64,000 bases of DNA from Sphingobacterium arenae (GTDB lineage Bacteria > Bacteroidota > Bacteroidia > Sphingobacteriales > Sphingobacteriaceae). Shown here one piece after another: positions 26,845 through 35,634 of the stretch; position 1 is the stretch's first letter; the number at the start of each line of letters is the position of its first letter. Made by a program: the position numbers and the translations under genes. The DNA lies in the NCBI RefSeq assembly GCF_014692505.1, contig NZ_JACNYK010000002.1, positions 1,054,001-1,118,000 on the forward strand, given 5' to 3'. The notes under the pieces are model-generated. The model saw nothing but the letters and a program-made list of their open reading frames with translations, ran no database searches and was not told the DNA's origin.

Positions 26845-26955
26845 CTTTCAAATTTTTAGATAAACTTAAAAAACTAAAAAACAACAAATTAACGATAAAC
26901 CAACTTCAAATGTTTATCTAAACTTATTTCTCTTTCACATTTTTAGATAAACTTA
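26845..26955. repeat. 24-bp direct repeats with TTTAGATAAAC core
   Basis: Two 24-bp copies (26845-26868 and 26932-26955) differ at one base and share CTTTCA, then ATTTTTAGATAAACTTA. Between them the core appears inverted (GTTTATCTAAA, 26912-26922), and a half-related ATCTAAATTTTT lies at 26830. AT-rich; possibly a binding-site cluster. No gene is present at 26718-27009. Confidence 0.6.
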
Positions 26956-27009
26956 GAATCAGTATGAGCAGGTTTTTTTAGATTGGTTATGAGTAAAGAA
27001 AAAGTATTC

Positions 27010-27339
27010 TCAATTTTTTGAGAGGTGATCCCGTAACGTTTCCGTTAAATAATAACCTCCAGTCTGTGTAGCGTCCCCCCTAAACTCGACAAGGCCACCT
27101 TTACGGAGTTGCTGCATGTAGCGTTCGAGTGTTCGTTGACTACCCAGGTTTGTATCAGCGGTATAATCTGCAATATTTTTTCCTTCGTCACTCCAAATAG
27201 CCTTGATGAGTACGACTAGTTTTCGTTTTAACGCTTTTGTTGCGCCGTCAATCGCACCGTCATTTTGACCAAACTCCTGCTGTGCTATATACTCCTTATT
27301 GATAAACTGCACTTGAAACTTAGTATACACACCTTCCAC
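27010..27339 (-). CDS. Winged-helix C-terminal domain protein (probable gene fragment)
   Basis: 109 aa with an intact frame. The C-terminal half, ADTNLGSQRTLERYMQQLRK then GGLVEFRGDATQTGGYYLTE, is a winged-helix DNA-binding domain as found at the C-terminus of Bacteroidota ATP-binding/AlbA_2-type regulators. The N-terminal MEGVYTKFQVQFINKEY block recurs as DNA fragments at 29947-30147, 37990-38030 and 49285-49345, always beside an 11-bp array or an ORF6N remnant. It is likely the surviving 3' part of a larger gene carried by a repeated module. Confidence 0.5.
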   Translation of the reverse strand: MEGVYTKFQVQFINKEYIAQQEFGQNDGAIDGATKALKRKLVVLIKAIWSDEGKNIADYTADTNLGSQRTLERYMQQLRKGGLVEFRGDATQTGGYYLTETLRDHLSKN

Positions 27340-27364
27340 ATGCGTAGATTTTGTTAAGACCTTG

Positions 27365-27507
27365 TTCGGATGTTATTCGCATGTTGTTCGGAAGATTACC
27401 GGCATTCTACCGGTAAGTTACCGAGGGTTTACCGTGTTGCGCACGGTAAATCCTCGGTAAATACACGGTAAATTATCGTTGAACGGGCGAACAGAGTCCG
27501 AACAGTG
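27365..27507. repeat. 11-bp-period array, copy 1 (13 units)
   Basis: Thirteen gapless 11-bp units from TTCGGATGTTA to TCCGAACAGTG, with CG or GG/CG at positions 3-4; unit cores go TTCG, ACCG, CACG/CTCG, then CCGAA. The same array recurs at 30173-30315 and, shortened by exactly four units, at 38041-38139. In phase after it, TTCGAAGAGAC starts at 27530. Confidence 0.85.
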
Positions 27508-27670
27508 TATAAACAAAGGTTAAATAGCATTCGAAGAGACGTTAGAAACTCTATAGCTTTTCGTTGAGTCCCTCATTAACCAGCAAGGATGCGACGTCGG
27601 CATATGAAAAAACAGCGACGGCGTGTATCTTTCTGTTTAGTGCATGCACAAATGAGGGATTCATCGCATA

Positions 27671-27771
27671 CAATAAAAGTTTATTGTTACCTTTATTGGT
27701 ATAATGAATTATGAACGATCAATTAAGTTATGCCTAAAATCAAAAAAGAACTAAAACCGCAACAAAAGTAA
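27671..27771 (+). pseudogene. ORF6N leader with 13-codon stub
   Basis: The conserved leader (AATAAAAGTTTATTGTTACC, then TTTATTGGTATAATGAATTATGAACGA in two parts) precedes an ATG at 27730 that opens only 13 codons (MPKIKKELKPQQK). The stretch 27540-27670 holds a collapsed piece of the 21-bp array (CATTAACCAGCAAGGATGCG...), with the same GCATGCACAAA segment that borders other copies. Confidence 0.6.
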
Positions 27772-27810
27772 AGAAGGCAATCACGAAACAATTCAATATA
27801 TTGCAGATAA

Positions 27811-28356
27811 ATGGAAATTAGTATAGATAAACTCAGGTACCCTATTGGGAAATTTTTAAAACCGGAAATCATAACTTCCCAAACGCTTATGCAGTGGATA
27901 GATAGTATCGAAAGCTTTCCAGAGAGATTAAATAAAGAAGTAAGCGGTTTAACAGAAAGAGAACTACACAAGCAGTACCGACCTGAGGGATGGACTATAA
28001 AACAGCTCGTACATCATTGTGCAGACAGTCATATGAATAGTTTCATCCGGTTCAAATTGGCGTTGACTGAGGAGACACCGATCATAAAGCCTTATTTTGA
28101 AAATCTTTGGGCTGCGCTTCCCGATGCAAATCAATTACCAACAACCAGTTCGCTCGATTTATTAAGCGGTCTCCATAGACGATGGACATCATTATTAAAA
28201 TCACTTTCGGCAGAAGATCTCAAAAGGCAATTCATACACCCGGAAACAAACGAACGGACTTCACTAGAAACAAACATAGGTATTTATGCTTGGCACGGCA
28301 ATCACCATCTTGCCCATATCGTAAATGCAAAAAAATCTGACGACGCAACCGAATAG
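27811..28356 (+). CDS. YfiT/DinB-like putative metal-dependent hydrolase or transferase
   Basis: 181 aa. DinB/YfiT superfamily four-helix protein with the three metal-binding histidines in their usual settings: QLVHHCADSHMNSF (His pair near residue 70) and GNHHLAHI near the C-terminus. The family includes bacillithiol transferases and other thiol transferases; the exact thiol is unknown for this lineage. A 71-bp piece of this gene's 5' end recurs at 30349-30419. It stands alone between module remnants, like a cassette. Confidence 0.85.
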   Translation: MEISIDKLRYPIGKFLKPEIITSQTLMQWIDSIESFPERLNKEVSGLTERELHKQYRPEGWTIKQLVHHCADSHMNSFIRFKLALTEETPIIKPYFENLWAALPDANQLPTTSSLDLLSGLHRRWTSLLKSLSAEDLKRQFIHPETNERTSLETNIGIYAWHGNHHLAHIVNAKKSDDATE

Positions 28357-28398
28357 ACAAGCGGAAATCGAGCGCTTCCTCGCCTAATATTTTCTTGT

Positions 28399-28653
28399 AT
28401 GACTAAAAATGCTAAACTCATCATAATCACGATCAGTATCATCACGTTAATAGCTTTGTTTCCTATTTCAATAACAACTTTTGCTTACGGAATGGGCAGT
28501 TATGCCGCGACATGGCTTTATATGGGACTTTATCCCACATTAATAGTAGCGATATTCTTAGCCATCAGAAACGTCAATCCTGTATATTATCTCTTGTATT
28601 TCATCGCGCTCACCTATCCATCTTATTTCTTAAAGACGTCGAGAAATATTTAA
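28399..28653 (+). CDS. Small membrane protein
   Basis: 84 aa with two or three hydrophobic segments (LIIITISIITLIALFPISI; LYPTLIVAIFLAI; YYLLYFIALTYPSYFL). No family recognised. Its stop overlaps the next ATG (TAATG), so the two are translationally coupled and may form one membrane complex. Confidence 0.6.
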   Translation: MTKNAKLIIITISIITLIALFPISITTFAYGMGSYAATWLYMGLYPTLIVAIFLAIRNVNPVYYLLYFIALTYPSYFLKTSRNI

Positions 28654-29159
28654 TGTTCGATATTCGCTCTGAATCCCTTCTGTATGTATTATTTTTGCCT
28701 TTCATAGGCACTGTGGCCTTGCTAGCTTTGATACCACATTATCTTGTAAGAGCTAAGAAATTCTCAAAATACGTTACTTACACGGCTATATTACTTTCGT
28801 GTTTCATTTTCTTCCTCCCTATCATCAGGGGATTTGACGGACAATACACACATCACCTTTTTATTGATGCGGAAATTACTGCACAGGGAACGGTGATCTT
28901 GGAATGTCGTCCTCACTTCGGCGATTCCAGATCGTTTATCCTCGTGTCCGAATCACCCGAATTAGCAGAAGCGATTAAGACGCATGCTGAATATTTTAAG
29001 GGAAGTTATTTCATACATGATGCCGTATTCCAAAGCAACTATCGGTTTGAGAAGCTTCAGTCTGTCGAGCTCTTGAAAATAGGTTCTAAACGATTGGTTA
29101 ATGATTATAGCTGGACAACAGACAAGCTCCAAGGCACTACAGCGCTTTTGATTCCGTAG
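28653..29159 (+). CDS. Uncharacterised membrane-anchored protein
   Basis: 168 aa from the overlapping ATG at 28653 (MFDIRSESLLYVLFLPF); a longer frame to 28512 overlaps the previous gene and is not preferred. Two N-terminal membrane segments (about 9-30 and 42-60) and a soluble domain of about 100 residues with no recognised motif. Function unknown. Confidence 0.6.
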   Translation: MFDIRSESLLYVLFLPFIGTVALLALIPHYLVRAKKFSKYVTYTAILLSCFIFFLPIIRGFDGQYTHHLFIDAEITAQGTVILECRPHFGDSRSFILVSESPELAEAIKTHAEYFKGSYFIHDAVFQSNYRFEKLQSVELLKIGSKRLVNDYSWTTDKLQGTTALLIP

Positions 29160-29268
29160 ATTCTCGCTAGAAGCTTTTCACCGGTTGAGCAGGTTTCGCT
29201 AATTATGAAATCGATATGAAGAAAGGTCTTTCAATATTTCTGAAAACGGTTTCATTATCGAACATAAA

Positions 29269-29325
29269 GATAACAAAACGAATTATTCCAATAAATGAAG
29301 AAAAGCTATTCCTCGTTTTGTTATC
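29269..29325. repeat. 13-bp perfect inverted repeat
   Basis: GATAACAAAACGA (29269-29281) and TCGTTTTGTTATC (29313-29325) are perfect complements around a 31-bp loop. It lies in a gene-free stretch directly before a nuclease gene relic; it could be a terminator or the scar of an inverted insertion. Confidence 0.6.
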
Positions 29326-29358
29326 CTAAACTGCTGTTTGGAACTCTTTGGCACTATT

Positions 29359-29553
29359 ATGAGGATATTAGAGGAAAATGCGCGATTATACTACTTTAAA
29401 GAAGCCTCAGAACAAAACTGGGGCGCAAGACAATTGGAACGTAATATCAATACCTTATATTACCAGCGTCTCCTATCCTCGCAAAACCCTTAACCTGTGG
29501 AAGATGAAATGCAGGAGAATACACAAAGACCTTCGCTTCGAACGAACTTTTGA
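29359..29553 (+). pseudogene. Fragment of a YhcG/DUF1016 PDDEXK nuclease gene
   Basis: ATG at 29359 opens MRILEENARLYYFKEASEQN then WGARQLERNINTLYYQRLLS, the conserved N-terminal block of YhcG-type (DUF1016) proteins. A stop at 29491 interrupts it; the frame continues PVEDEMQENTQRP as family members do, then ends at 29553. Both the first part and all of the nuclease domain are gone. Confidence 0.7.
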
Positions 29554-29611
29554 TAGGATTTGACAAAAATTCACAAGATTTGATAAAAATCAACCGCTAA
29601 ACCGTCATTTT

Positions 29612-29947
29612 GTACATGTACATAGCGTCTACCGCAATGTAGTTCACGGCTTTGTCACGGTACATAGACCACTTGTCAGAGAACATAGCCAACAAGTCAC
29701 CTTACATAATCGATAAATCAGGGAACATAGCGCCGCAGTCCCGGAACATGATCAACAAGTCAAGCGACAAAGCCGATATGTAACTTACAGGCATCACAAA
29801 CGCAGCGTACATAGCCGACATGTCAAGGGACAATGCATGTATGTACCGTGACATTAAGCATAACGCATCCGACATAACAGGTAAGTTACGGTACATAACG
29901 GTTATGTCACGTGTACGCAGGTCGATGTACATGTACATAGCCTCAGA
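29612..29947. repeat. 21-bp-period array A (16 units)
   Basis: Sixteen gapless 21-bp units (336 bp). Typical units start GTCACGG and continue NACATAGCCNACAA. Both ends carry GTACATGTACATAGC. Units diverge strongly in sequence yet keep exact length, two helical turns. It runs directly into a winged-helix gene remnant. Confidence 0.85.
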
Positions 29948-30147
29948 CTACCCAGGTTCGTATCAGCTGTATAATCTGCAATATTTTTTCCTTCGTCACT
30001 CCAAATAGCCTTAATGAGTACGGCTAGTTTTCGTTTTAATGCTTTCGTTGCACCGTCAATTGCACCGTCATTTTCGACGGACTCTTGCTCTGCCATATAC
30101 TCCTTATTGATAAACTGCACTTGAAACTTAGTATACACACCTTCCAC
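29946..30147 (-). pseudogene. Winged-helix gene remnant, copy 2
   Basis: Minus-strand copy of the first 57 or so codons of the 27010-27339 gene (MEGVYTKFQVQFINKEYMAE... DYTADTNLGS), cut where array A begins. The DNA-binding half is missing. Confidence 0.75.
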
Positions 30148-30172
30148 GTGCGTAGATTTTGTTAAGACCTTA

Positions 30173-30315
30173 TTCGGATGTTATTCGCATGTTGTTCGGA
30201 AGATTACCGGCATTCTACCGGTAAGTTACCGAGGATCTACCGTGTTGCGTACGGTAAATCCTCGGTAAATACACGGTAAATAATCATTGAACGGGCGAAC
30301 AGAGTCCGAACAGTG
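30173..30315. repeat. 11-bp-period array, copy 2 (13 units)
   Basis: Nearly identical to 27365-27507, same 13 units and order, with a handful of substitutions. Confidence 0.85.
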
Positions 30316-30348
30316 TATAAACAAAGGTTAAATAGCATTCGAAGAGAC

Positions 30349-30419
30349 GGTAACCTATTGGGAAATTTTTTAAGCCGGAAATCATAACTTCCAAAACGCT
30401 TATGCAGTGGATAGATAGT
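30349..30419 (+). pseudogene. 71-bp fragment of the YfiT gene 5' end
   Basis: Matches 27838-27908 of the intact YfiT-like gene with a few mismatches and one extra T. It is joined to the 11-bp array flank at GAAGAGACG, so a segment equivalent to 27540-27836 was lost in this copy. Confidence 0.75.
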
Positions 30420-30566
30420 CCAGTATCCCGAATTAGCTGGACCAGTGACGTCCGTTATAGACATCAACAAATTTCACATCTTTAATGCTTATCCATTTAT
30501 TTATCGGTGACAGTTTTCAAGACGGTATTTTAAGACGCTAGTAAATCTCTATTTAATATTTCGTTC

Positions 30567-30605
30567 GTTATTTCAGACAAAATCATTATTTTTGTTTGAA
30601 ATAAC
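30567..30605. promoter_or_regulatory. HipB-type operator and promoter
   Basis: Inverted repeat GTTATTTCA (30567-30575) / TGAAATAAC (30597-30605) surrounds TATTTTTG (30587-30594), a -7 box match. The same palindrome precedes the second hipB-like gene at 41724-41762. Placement fits antitoxin autorepression. Confidence 0.65.
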
Positions 30606-30614
30606 AGACTTTTT

Positions 30615-30896
30615 ATGAAAAAGCAACTTGTACTACCCCAGTTTCAAGCTATATTGGAACAAATGGGCGAGAATATCAAACTAGCACGGAAACGCCGTAA
30701 ATTGACTGCTGTACAGGTAGCGGAGCGAGCAGGTGTTGCACGTTCTACGTTGTATCTTGTCGAAAAAGGAGATACTAGTGTCGCTATGGGTGCATATTTC
30801 AATGTATTACGTGTATTAGGTCTGCAAGATGATTTCTTAAAATTAGCAGCAGACGATGTTTTCGGACGTAAACTTCAGGATTTAGATTTGTTGTAA
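30615..30896 (+). CDS. hipB: HipB-like antitoxin, XRE-family
   Basis: 93-aa helix-turn-helix protein (LARKRRKLTAVQVAERAGVA then RSTLYLVEKGDTS) of the HipB class. It would repress its own operon and neutralise the HipA kinase encoded 1 bp downstream. A 5' palindrome overlaps the -7 box. A close paralog lies on the minus strand at 41432-41713. Confidence 0.85.
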   Translation: MKKQLVLPQFQAILEQMGENIKLARKRRKLTAVQVAERAGVARSTLYLVEKGDTSVAMGAYFNVLRVLGLQDDFLKLAADDVFGRKLQDLDLL

Positions 30897-30897
30897 G

Positions 30898-32157
30898 ATG
30901 GCGGTAAACAAAACAGATATATACGTTTATGCGGATTGGATAGGTTTATCGCACCCCACATTGGTAGGTGTTTTATCAGCTCATCAAGCAAAGGGACGAA
31001 AAGCATTTAGTTTTGAGTATGATAAACAATGGCTAAAGACCAATGCACAACGATTAATCGATCCTGATATTCAATTTTACTCCGGACAACAATTCCCAAA
31101 TAATAAAGAAAACTTTGGTATTTTTTTGGATAGTATGCCTGATACATGGGGACGTACATTGATGAGGCGTAGAGAAGCTCAACTTGCTCTAGTAAGTGGA
31201 ACAAAAGCTAAAACCTTATATGATATCGATTTTCTTTTAGGTGTTTATGACGAAACCAGAATGGGGGCTTTTCGTTTCAAACTTGATCCTGATGGTGATT
31301 TTTTGGATAATGATACGGAAAAATCAACACCGCCGTGGTCAACAGTTCGTGAATTGCAACAAGCTGTCGTTCATTATGAAAACGATGAAGATAATGAAGC
31401 CATTAATAAGTGGTTAAAATTGCTCATTGCCCCAGGTTCATCTTTAGGAGGTGCTAGACCGAAAGCCAATATTCTGGATGAAAACAATGGATTATGGATA
31501 GCGAAGTTCCCTTCTAAAAACGATACCATAGATAAAGCTGCATGGGAATTTTTAACCTATAAACTAGCTATCAATGCTGGTGTGGAAATGGCAGAATGTC
31601 GCATGGAAAAAGTTAATGGTCAATATCATACTTTCTTCACTAAACGATTTGATAGGATCGGAACAGATCGAATTCATTTTTCATCGGCTATGACCATGAC
31701 AGGAAATAACGAAGATACAATCAAAGATAATCCAGCAAGCTACTTGGATATCGTTGAATTTATACAAGATAATGGCGACTATGTCGATAAAAACTTGGCT
31801 CAATTGTGGCGTAGAATCGTGTTCAATATCGCTGTATCTAATACAGATGACCACTTACGTAATCATGGTTTTATTTTGAATGATGAAGGTTGGATGTTGT
31901 CACCAGCTTATGATCTTAATCCCTCTATTGACAAAGATGGTTTAGCTTTGAATATCGATATGCACAATAATGCTTTGGATTTTGATCTAGCAAAAAGTGT
32001 AGGTGAATATTTTAGGTTGAATGATCGTCAAATGAACAGCATTATAGCCGAAGTTTTGATTGTTGTGAAGGGATGGGAATCTATATCAAAGCAAATAGGT
32101 ATTTCAAGAGCTGAGCAAGAGTTGATGAGGTCTGCATTCCGAACAGAAATAGATTAA
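30898..32157 (+). CDS. hipA: HipA-like serine/threonine kinase toxin
   Basis: 419 aa, full length for HipA. N-terminal lobe with 'PGSSLGGARPKANI' (ATP-site glycine/lysine region), 'LWIAKFPS', then the catalytic 'NTDDHLRNHGFIL' and the metal-binding 'YDLNPS'. HipA kinases phosphorylate aminoacyl-tRNA synthetases to halt growth. Paired with hipB 1 bp upstream. A deletion-bearing relic of the same gene lies at 40875-41430. Confidence 0.9.
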   Translation: MAVNKTDIYVYADWIGLSHPTLVGVLSAHQAKGRKAFSFEYDKQWLKTNAQRLIDPDIQFYSGQQFPNNKENFGIFLDSMPDTWGRTLMRRREAQLALVSGTKAKTLYDIDFLLGVYDETRMGAFRFKLDPDGDFLDNDTEKSTPPWSTVRELQQAVVHYENDEDNEAINKWLKLLIAPGSSLGGARPKANILDENNGLWIAKFPSKNDTIDKAAWEFLTYKLAINAGVEMAECRMEKVNGQYHTFFTKRFDRIGTDRIHFSSAMTMTGNNEDTIKDNPASYLDIVEFIQDNGDYVDKNLAQLWRRIVFNIAVSNTDDHLRNHGFILNDEGWMLSPAYDLNPSIDKDGLALNIDMHNNALDFDLAKSVGEYFRLNDRQMNSIIAEVLIVVKGWESISKQIGISRAEQELMRSAFRTEID

Positions 32158-32262
32158 TTTTTTTTGAAATTATCAGCTAAATTGGTCATTTTATAGAGTT
32201 TACTGACTACAAAATCCTGTTTGTGGTGTATCCGCCCGATAAACTGTCACTCATTAACCCGA

Positions 32263-32681
32263 ACGGAAGTGCGACGTCGTCGGACGGAAGTAGCACATCG
32301 TCGGGCAGAAGTATCACGTCGTCGTACGCCGAAATCGCTTCGGCGCACGACTGTACGCAACTTCCGTTCATCTTTATCGCATCGGTATACGGGAAAGTAA
32401 TCTCGGCATACGGCGAACTTGTCTCGGCGCATGGGGAAGCGCTGTCCCCTTATGCGGCAAAGTATCGGCGTACGGGGAGATGATGTCGGCGTACGGGGAA
32501 ATCGTCCCGAAGGACGGAAGTATCACATCGGCGCGCGAAAGAATGGCTTCCCCGTATAGGGAGATTAAACGGTTGACCATCAATATAACTTCCCCATACG
32601 GATTGTTCACATCCCCGTACCGCAACACGGTGTCGTTGCCCGGCACACTGTTCAAGTCGTACGACGACATTACGCCGGCGT
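32263..32681. repeat. 21-bp-period array B (20 units)
   Basis: Nineteen units of 21 bp and one of 20 (unit 10). Typical units start ACGGAAGTATCAC and end TCGGCGT; some are reversed in character (ACTTCCCC). It is 7 codons per unit, so several frames on both strands remain open over 60-100 codons; these are not taken as genes. Same order of units as array C with one extra unit. Confidence 0.88.
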
Positions 32682-32724
32682 ACGGAAAAATGGCAAATAG
32701 TCATTTCTTTACCATTATGTATAT

Positions 32725-32892
32725 GTACATGTGAATGCCCGCACGGCACATCTTTGTTTTGTACCGGAACAACGTGAGCATGTCAGGTGCGTTGTTGATT
32801 ATGTTATGTAACAAAGTCGTCAACTGCACTGATTTATCGGTTAAGTCATTGTACATAGCCGCAAAGTACGTGGAGGTTAGGGCTATGTATAT
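32725..32892. repeat. 21-bp-period tail of array B
   Basis: Eight 21-bp units of the array A type (one is GTACATAGCCGCAAAGTACG plus one base) link array B to the ORF6N leader at 32916. It begins GTACATGTGAATGCC, like the array A boundary. Confidence 0.7.
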
Positions 32893-32915
32893 GCACAAAA
32901 TGGGAGATTCTATTG

Positions 32916-33289
32916 CTTTACAATAAAAGTTTATGATTACCTTTACTGGTATAATGAATTATGAACGATACCATTAAGTTATGAGTAAAACCAAAACAGT
33001 ACTAAAAGCAGCAGCCATAGCGGACGATGTCCTTGCAAACAAAGTATACGAGTTAGGGGACAAAAAGTAATGCTAGACTGGCGGAGTTGTATGGGGTTGA
33101 ATTCCTGTTCGCTGTTTGCGATTTGCGAACAGAAAACAAATGGAGAGAATCGCGAAAAAACAAAAAGGCCATGACCAAAATATCGAGTTGCTTTTTGAAT
33201 ACATAGACCGTCTGCAAGAGAAGCAGGATAACTCTCCTACTGCGCCAAAAGTAAAAAAGGTAATAGGTTTTAAAGTTGGTGACAAATGA
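32916..33289 (+). pseudogene. Degenerate ORF6N-domain gene with leader
   Basis: The conserved leader (32916-32980) precedes an ATG at 32981. The frame reads MSKTKTVLKAAAIADDVLAN then KVYEL, is frameshifted by a lost T before GGGGACAAA, continues out of frame through the LAELYGVE region, then jumps to the C-terminal part MERIAKKQKGHDQNIELLFE, YIDRLQEK..., ending at 33289. The middle of the gene is deleted. ORF6N domains are phage-related DNA-binding domains. Confidence 0.75.
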
Positions 33290-33811
33290 AAATTCCAACC
33301 ATACACGTATACTGCTCACCGCATCGCTGTTGAATGGGACGAAAATAACGAAACAAAGTCTGGGGTATATATTCCCCGTAGAGACACATCCTTAAAACTG
33401 AACACACTTGTTGGAGGCAGAATATTTCCCGGTAAGCATCATTATGCAAAATTCCATGTAGAGGAAAACAACGGTAATTTTCACATTGACTTTAAGAGTT
33501 CTGATAACACGCTCATATCCATTGATGCAACCGAAGCCTTACTATTTAAGGAAAGTTCCATTTTTGAAAGTTTGGATAAAGCCTCGGCTTTTTTTGAAGA
33601 TGGAGATCTCGGATACTCGCCCAACAAAAGAAAATTTGATGGGCTGAGGTTGAAAGCATATACGTGGAAGGTTAAACCACTTGACGTTTCAGCAGTGGAA
33701 TCTAGCTTCTTTGAAAATGAAGAAATCTTCCCTAAGGGTTCGGTGACGTTTGACAATGCCCTGCTGATGACAAATATTGAACATGAATGGAAAAGTGAGG
33801 TTAGTAAATAA
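33290..33811 (+). pseudogene. 5'-truncated DUF2071-like gene
   Basis: The frame following the ORF6N stop reads without a start codon YTAHRIAVEWDENNETKSGV, IPRRDTSLKLNTLVGGRIFPG and so on to HEWKSEVSK at 33811, about 170 aa. This matches my memory of the C-terminal two thirds of DUF2071 (YqjF-like) proteins. The N-terminus has been replaced by the ORF6N tail, so it is probably not made in full; a 79-aa product could start at 33572. Confidence 0.65.
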
Positions 33812-33819
33812 CAAAGAAT

Positions 33820-34173
33820 ATGAAAAAGAGTTATGGTTTTGAGGTATCGTTAAATGGAAAAAAACTAGCGCGAGCCGGAATACCAAAAGATAATTATGTT
33901 GTGACCTGCATTATGGACGCCGTACACAGAAAAGACGGCAGCGGATCTTTGCATCTGCATATTGGCGGATTGGATAGCAACGCAGAGCAAAATGTCGGTT
34001 GGTTTGGTGAGCAAATTAAAGTTGGTGATAAAATATCGATAGAAGTGATAGACGACCAATTTGATCAACCAACCTCTACAAGCAAAAAATTCTCTGAAGA
34101 GGAGATCAGAGAGCAAAAAATGAAACACTATCTTCATCTCAAAGAGGAATTGAAAGATTATTTGGATGAGTAG
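33820..34173 (+). CDS. Uncharacterised 117-aa soluble protein
   Basis: 117 aa, 8 bp after the DUF2071-like frame. No signal peptide. A compact N-terminal part with paired short strands (GFEVSLNGKKLARAGIPKD; SLHLHIGGLDS) and a charged helical C-terminus (SEEEIREQKMKHYLHLKEEL). Not recognised. It appears intact and was presumably cotranscribed with the truncated gene before it. Confidence 0.55.
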   Translation: MKKSYGFEVSLNGKKLARAGIPKDNYVVTCIMDAVHRKDGSGSLHLHIGGLDSNAEQNVGWFGEQIKVGDKISIEVIDDQFDQPTSTSKKFSEEEIREQKMKHYLHLKEELKDYLDE

Positions 34174-34225
34174 AATCTAAAGGTTACATCAAAGAAAAAG
34201 TACTACTTAACCGCCACGAACCCGA

Positions 34226-34624
34226 ACGGAAATGCAACGTCGTCGGACGGAAGTATCATGTCGTCGTATGTCGACGTCGCTTCGGCGCACGACTGTACGC
34301 AACTTCCATTCATCGGTATCGGGTCGGCATACAGGAAAATCATCTCGGCACACGACAAACTCGTCCCGGCACACTGGGAAACTTTGCCCCTGCATGCGGA
34401 CAAAGTAATGGCATACAGGGTGGTGATGTCGGCGTACGAGGAAATCGTCCCGAAGGACAGAAGTATCACATCGGCGCGCAAAAGAATGGCTTCCCCGAAT
34501 GGGTAGATTAAACGGTTGACCATCCGTATAACTTCTCCGTACGGATTATTCACATCCCCGTACCACAACAGGGTGTCTATGCCCGGCACACTGTTCAAGT
34601 CGTACGACGACGGCACGCCAGCGT
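34226..34624. repeat. 21-bp-period array C (19 units)
   Basis: Nineteen exact 21-bp units in the same order as array B, one unit fewer at the left end, about 85 percent alike by eye. Both arrays contain the shared order ...CGTCCCGAAGG / ...ATCACATCGGCGC / ...GGCTTCCCCG.... No genes credited inside. Confidence 0.88.
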
Positions 34625-34667
34625 GCGGAAAAATGGCAGATAGTTATTTCTTTGCCATTATGTATAT

Positions 34668-34970
34668 CTACATGTGAATGCCTGCACGGCACATCTTTGT
34701 TTTGTACCGGAACAACGTGAGCATGTCAGGTGCGTTCTTGATTATGTTATGTGACAAAGTCGTCAACTACATGTTCATTGTGCGCTACCGCAAGGAACAT
34801 GTTCACACATTGAAGCTAAACGACGTTCAATACATGAATTTACTCGTTATGTCAACGAACAAGTTCACAATGTAACGCGACAAAGCCACCAACTACAGTA
34901 ACTTGTTGATGATGTCAAGATACATAGCCGATAACTTCATGGAGGTCGGGGCTATGTACATGTACAAAAT
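34668..34970. repeat. Array A-type tail after array C
   Basis: Continues like 32725-32892 (CGGCACATCTTTGTTTTGTA, then CCGGAACAACGTGAGCATG) but is longer and ends GGGCTATGTACATGTACAAA. No ORF6N leader follows, unlike array B; the next 140 bp lead to the toxin-antitoxin promoter. Confidence 0.65.
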
Positions 34971-35116
34971 GGAATGACACTATAAGTCTTTGCTAGCTCT
35001 AAAGGTTTATTGAGCTGCTGTTTAAATTCTAAACGTCTACCTTCTAGTTGACTTTTTAGTTTCCATCTCCCATTTAAATTATCTGGTCACCGAATAATCA
35101 TGTAAGCAAAAATGTT

Positions 35117-35124
35117 TATATTTG
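35117..35124 (+). promoter_or_regulatory. TAnnTTTG box of the HTH/AbiEii operon
   Basis: TATATTTG lies 4 bp before the ATG at 35129, which predicts a leaderless or near-leaderless mRNA. Confidence 0.45.
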
Positions 35125-35128
35125 TGCT

Positions 35129-35632
35129 ATGATTAGGCAATTTGAGAAATACAGAGGGATTCATCCGGGGATTGTACTTGATAGAGAATTAAAAAAACGT
35201 TCTATCAAACAACGTCCTTTTGCTTTATCTTTAGAGGAACATCCTCAGACGTTTAATGCTATTACCAAGGGTAAAAGAGGTATCAGCACAGCATTAGCAT
35301 TGAAGATTGAGCGCCAACTTGGGTTGGAAGAAGGTACTTTGGTGATATTGCAAGCCTATTATGATATCCAAAAAATCAAAGAAAAAGAAATCAAAAGGAC
35401 CCCCGATCTGCATATCCTGAGTAAGGCTTTATTTTGGGATACGGATATTCAACAGATAGATTGGGAACGACAATACAGGGCTGTTATTCAACGTGTTTTT
35501 GAGCGAGGAAACGAAAACGATAAAAACGAGATAATTCGCTTTTATGGTGTTGAAAAAGTAAGCCAAGCTTTGCAGGAGTCCAATATCAGAAATCCATATA
35601 CTATATACAGATCCAATAAAACGACAGACTAA
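35129..35632 (+). CDS. HTH antitoxin-like protein with DUF6922-type tail
   Basis: 167 aa. Residues 1-75 form a HigA-like helix-turn-helix (GIHPGIVLDRELKKRSIKQR, PFALSLEEHPQTFNAITKGK). The second half, LFWDTDIQQIDWERQYRAVI QRVFERG, matches the DUF6922 pattern (split here in two pieces), which in Bacteroidota sits beside nucleotidyltransferase toxins. It is 2 bp upstream of the AbiEii-like gene. Likely antitoxin and autorepressor of a type IV-like pair. Confidence 0.75.
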   Translation: MIRQFEKYRGIHPGIVLDRELKKRSIKQRPFALSLEEHPQTFNAITKGKRGISTALALKIERQLGLEEGTLVILQAYYDIQKIKEKEIKRTPDLHILSKALFWDTDIQQIDWERQYRAVIQRVFERGNENDKNEIIRFYGVEKVSQALQESNIRNPYTIYRSNKTTD

Positions 35633-35634
35633 TT

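Noticed and set aside
32223..32749. ORFs of 60-100 aa on both strands in arrays B, C and D
   Set aside because: A 21-bp period keeps frames open automatically; the frames on both strands are equally long, and none shows a start context or conserved protein.
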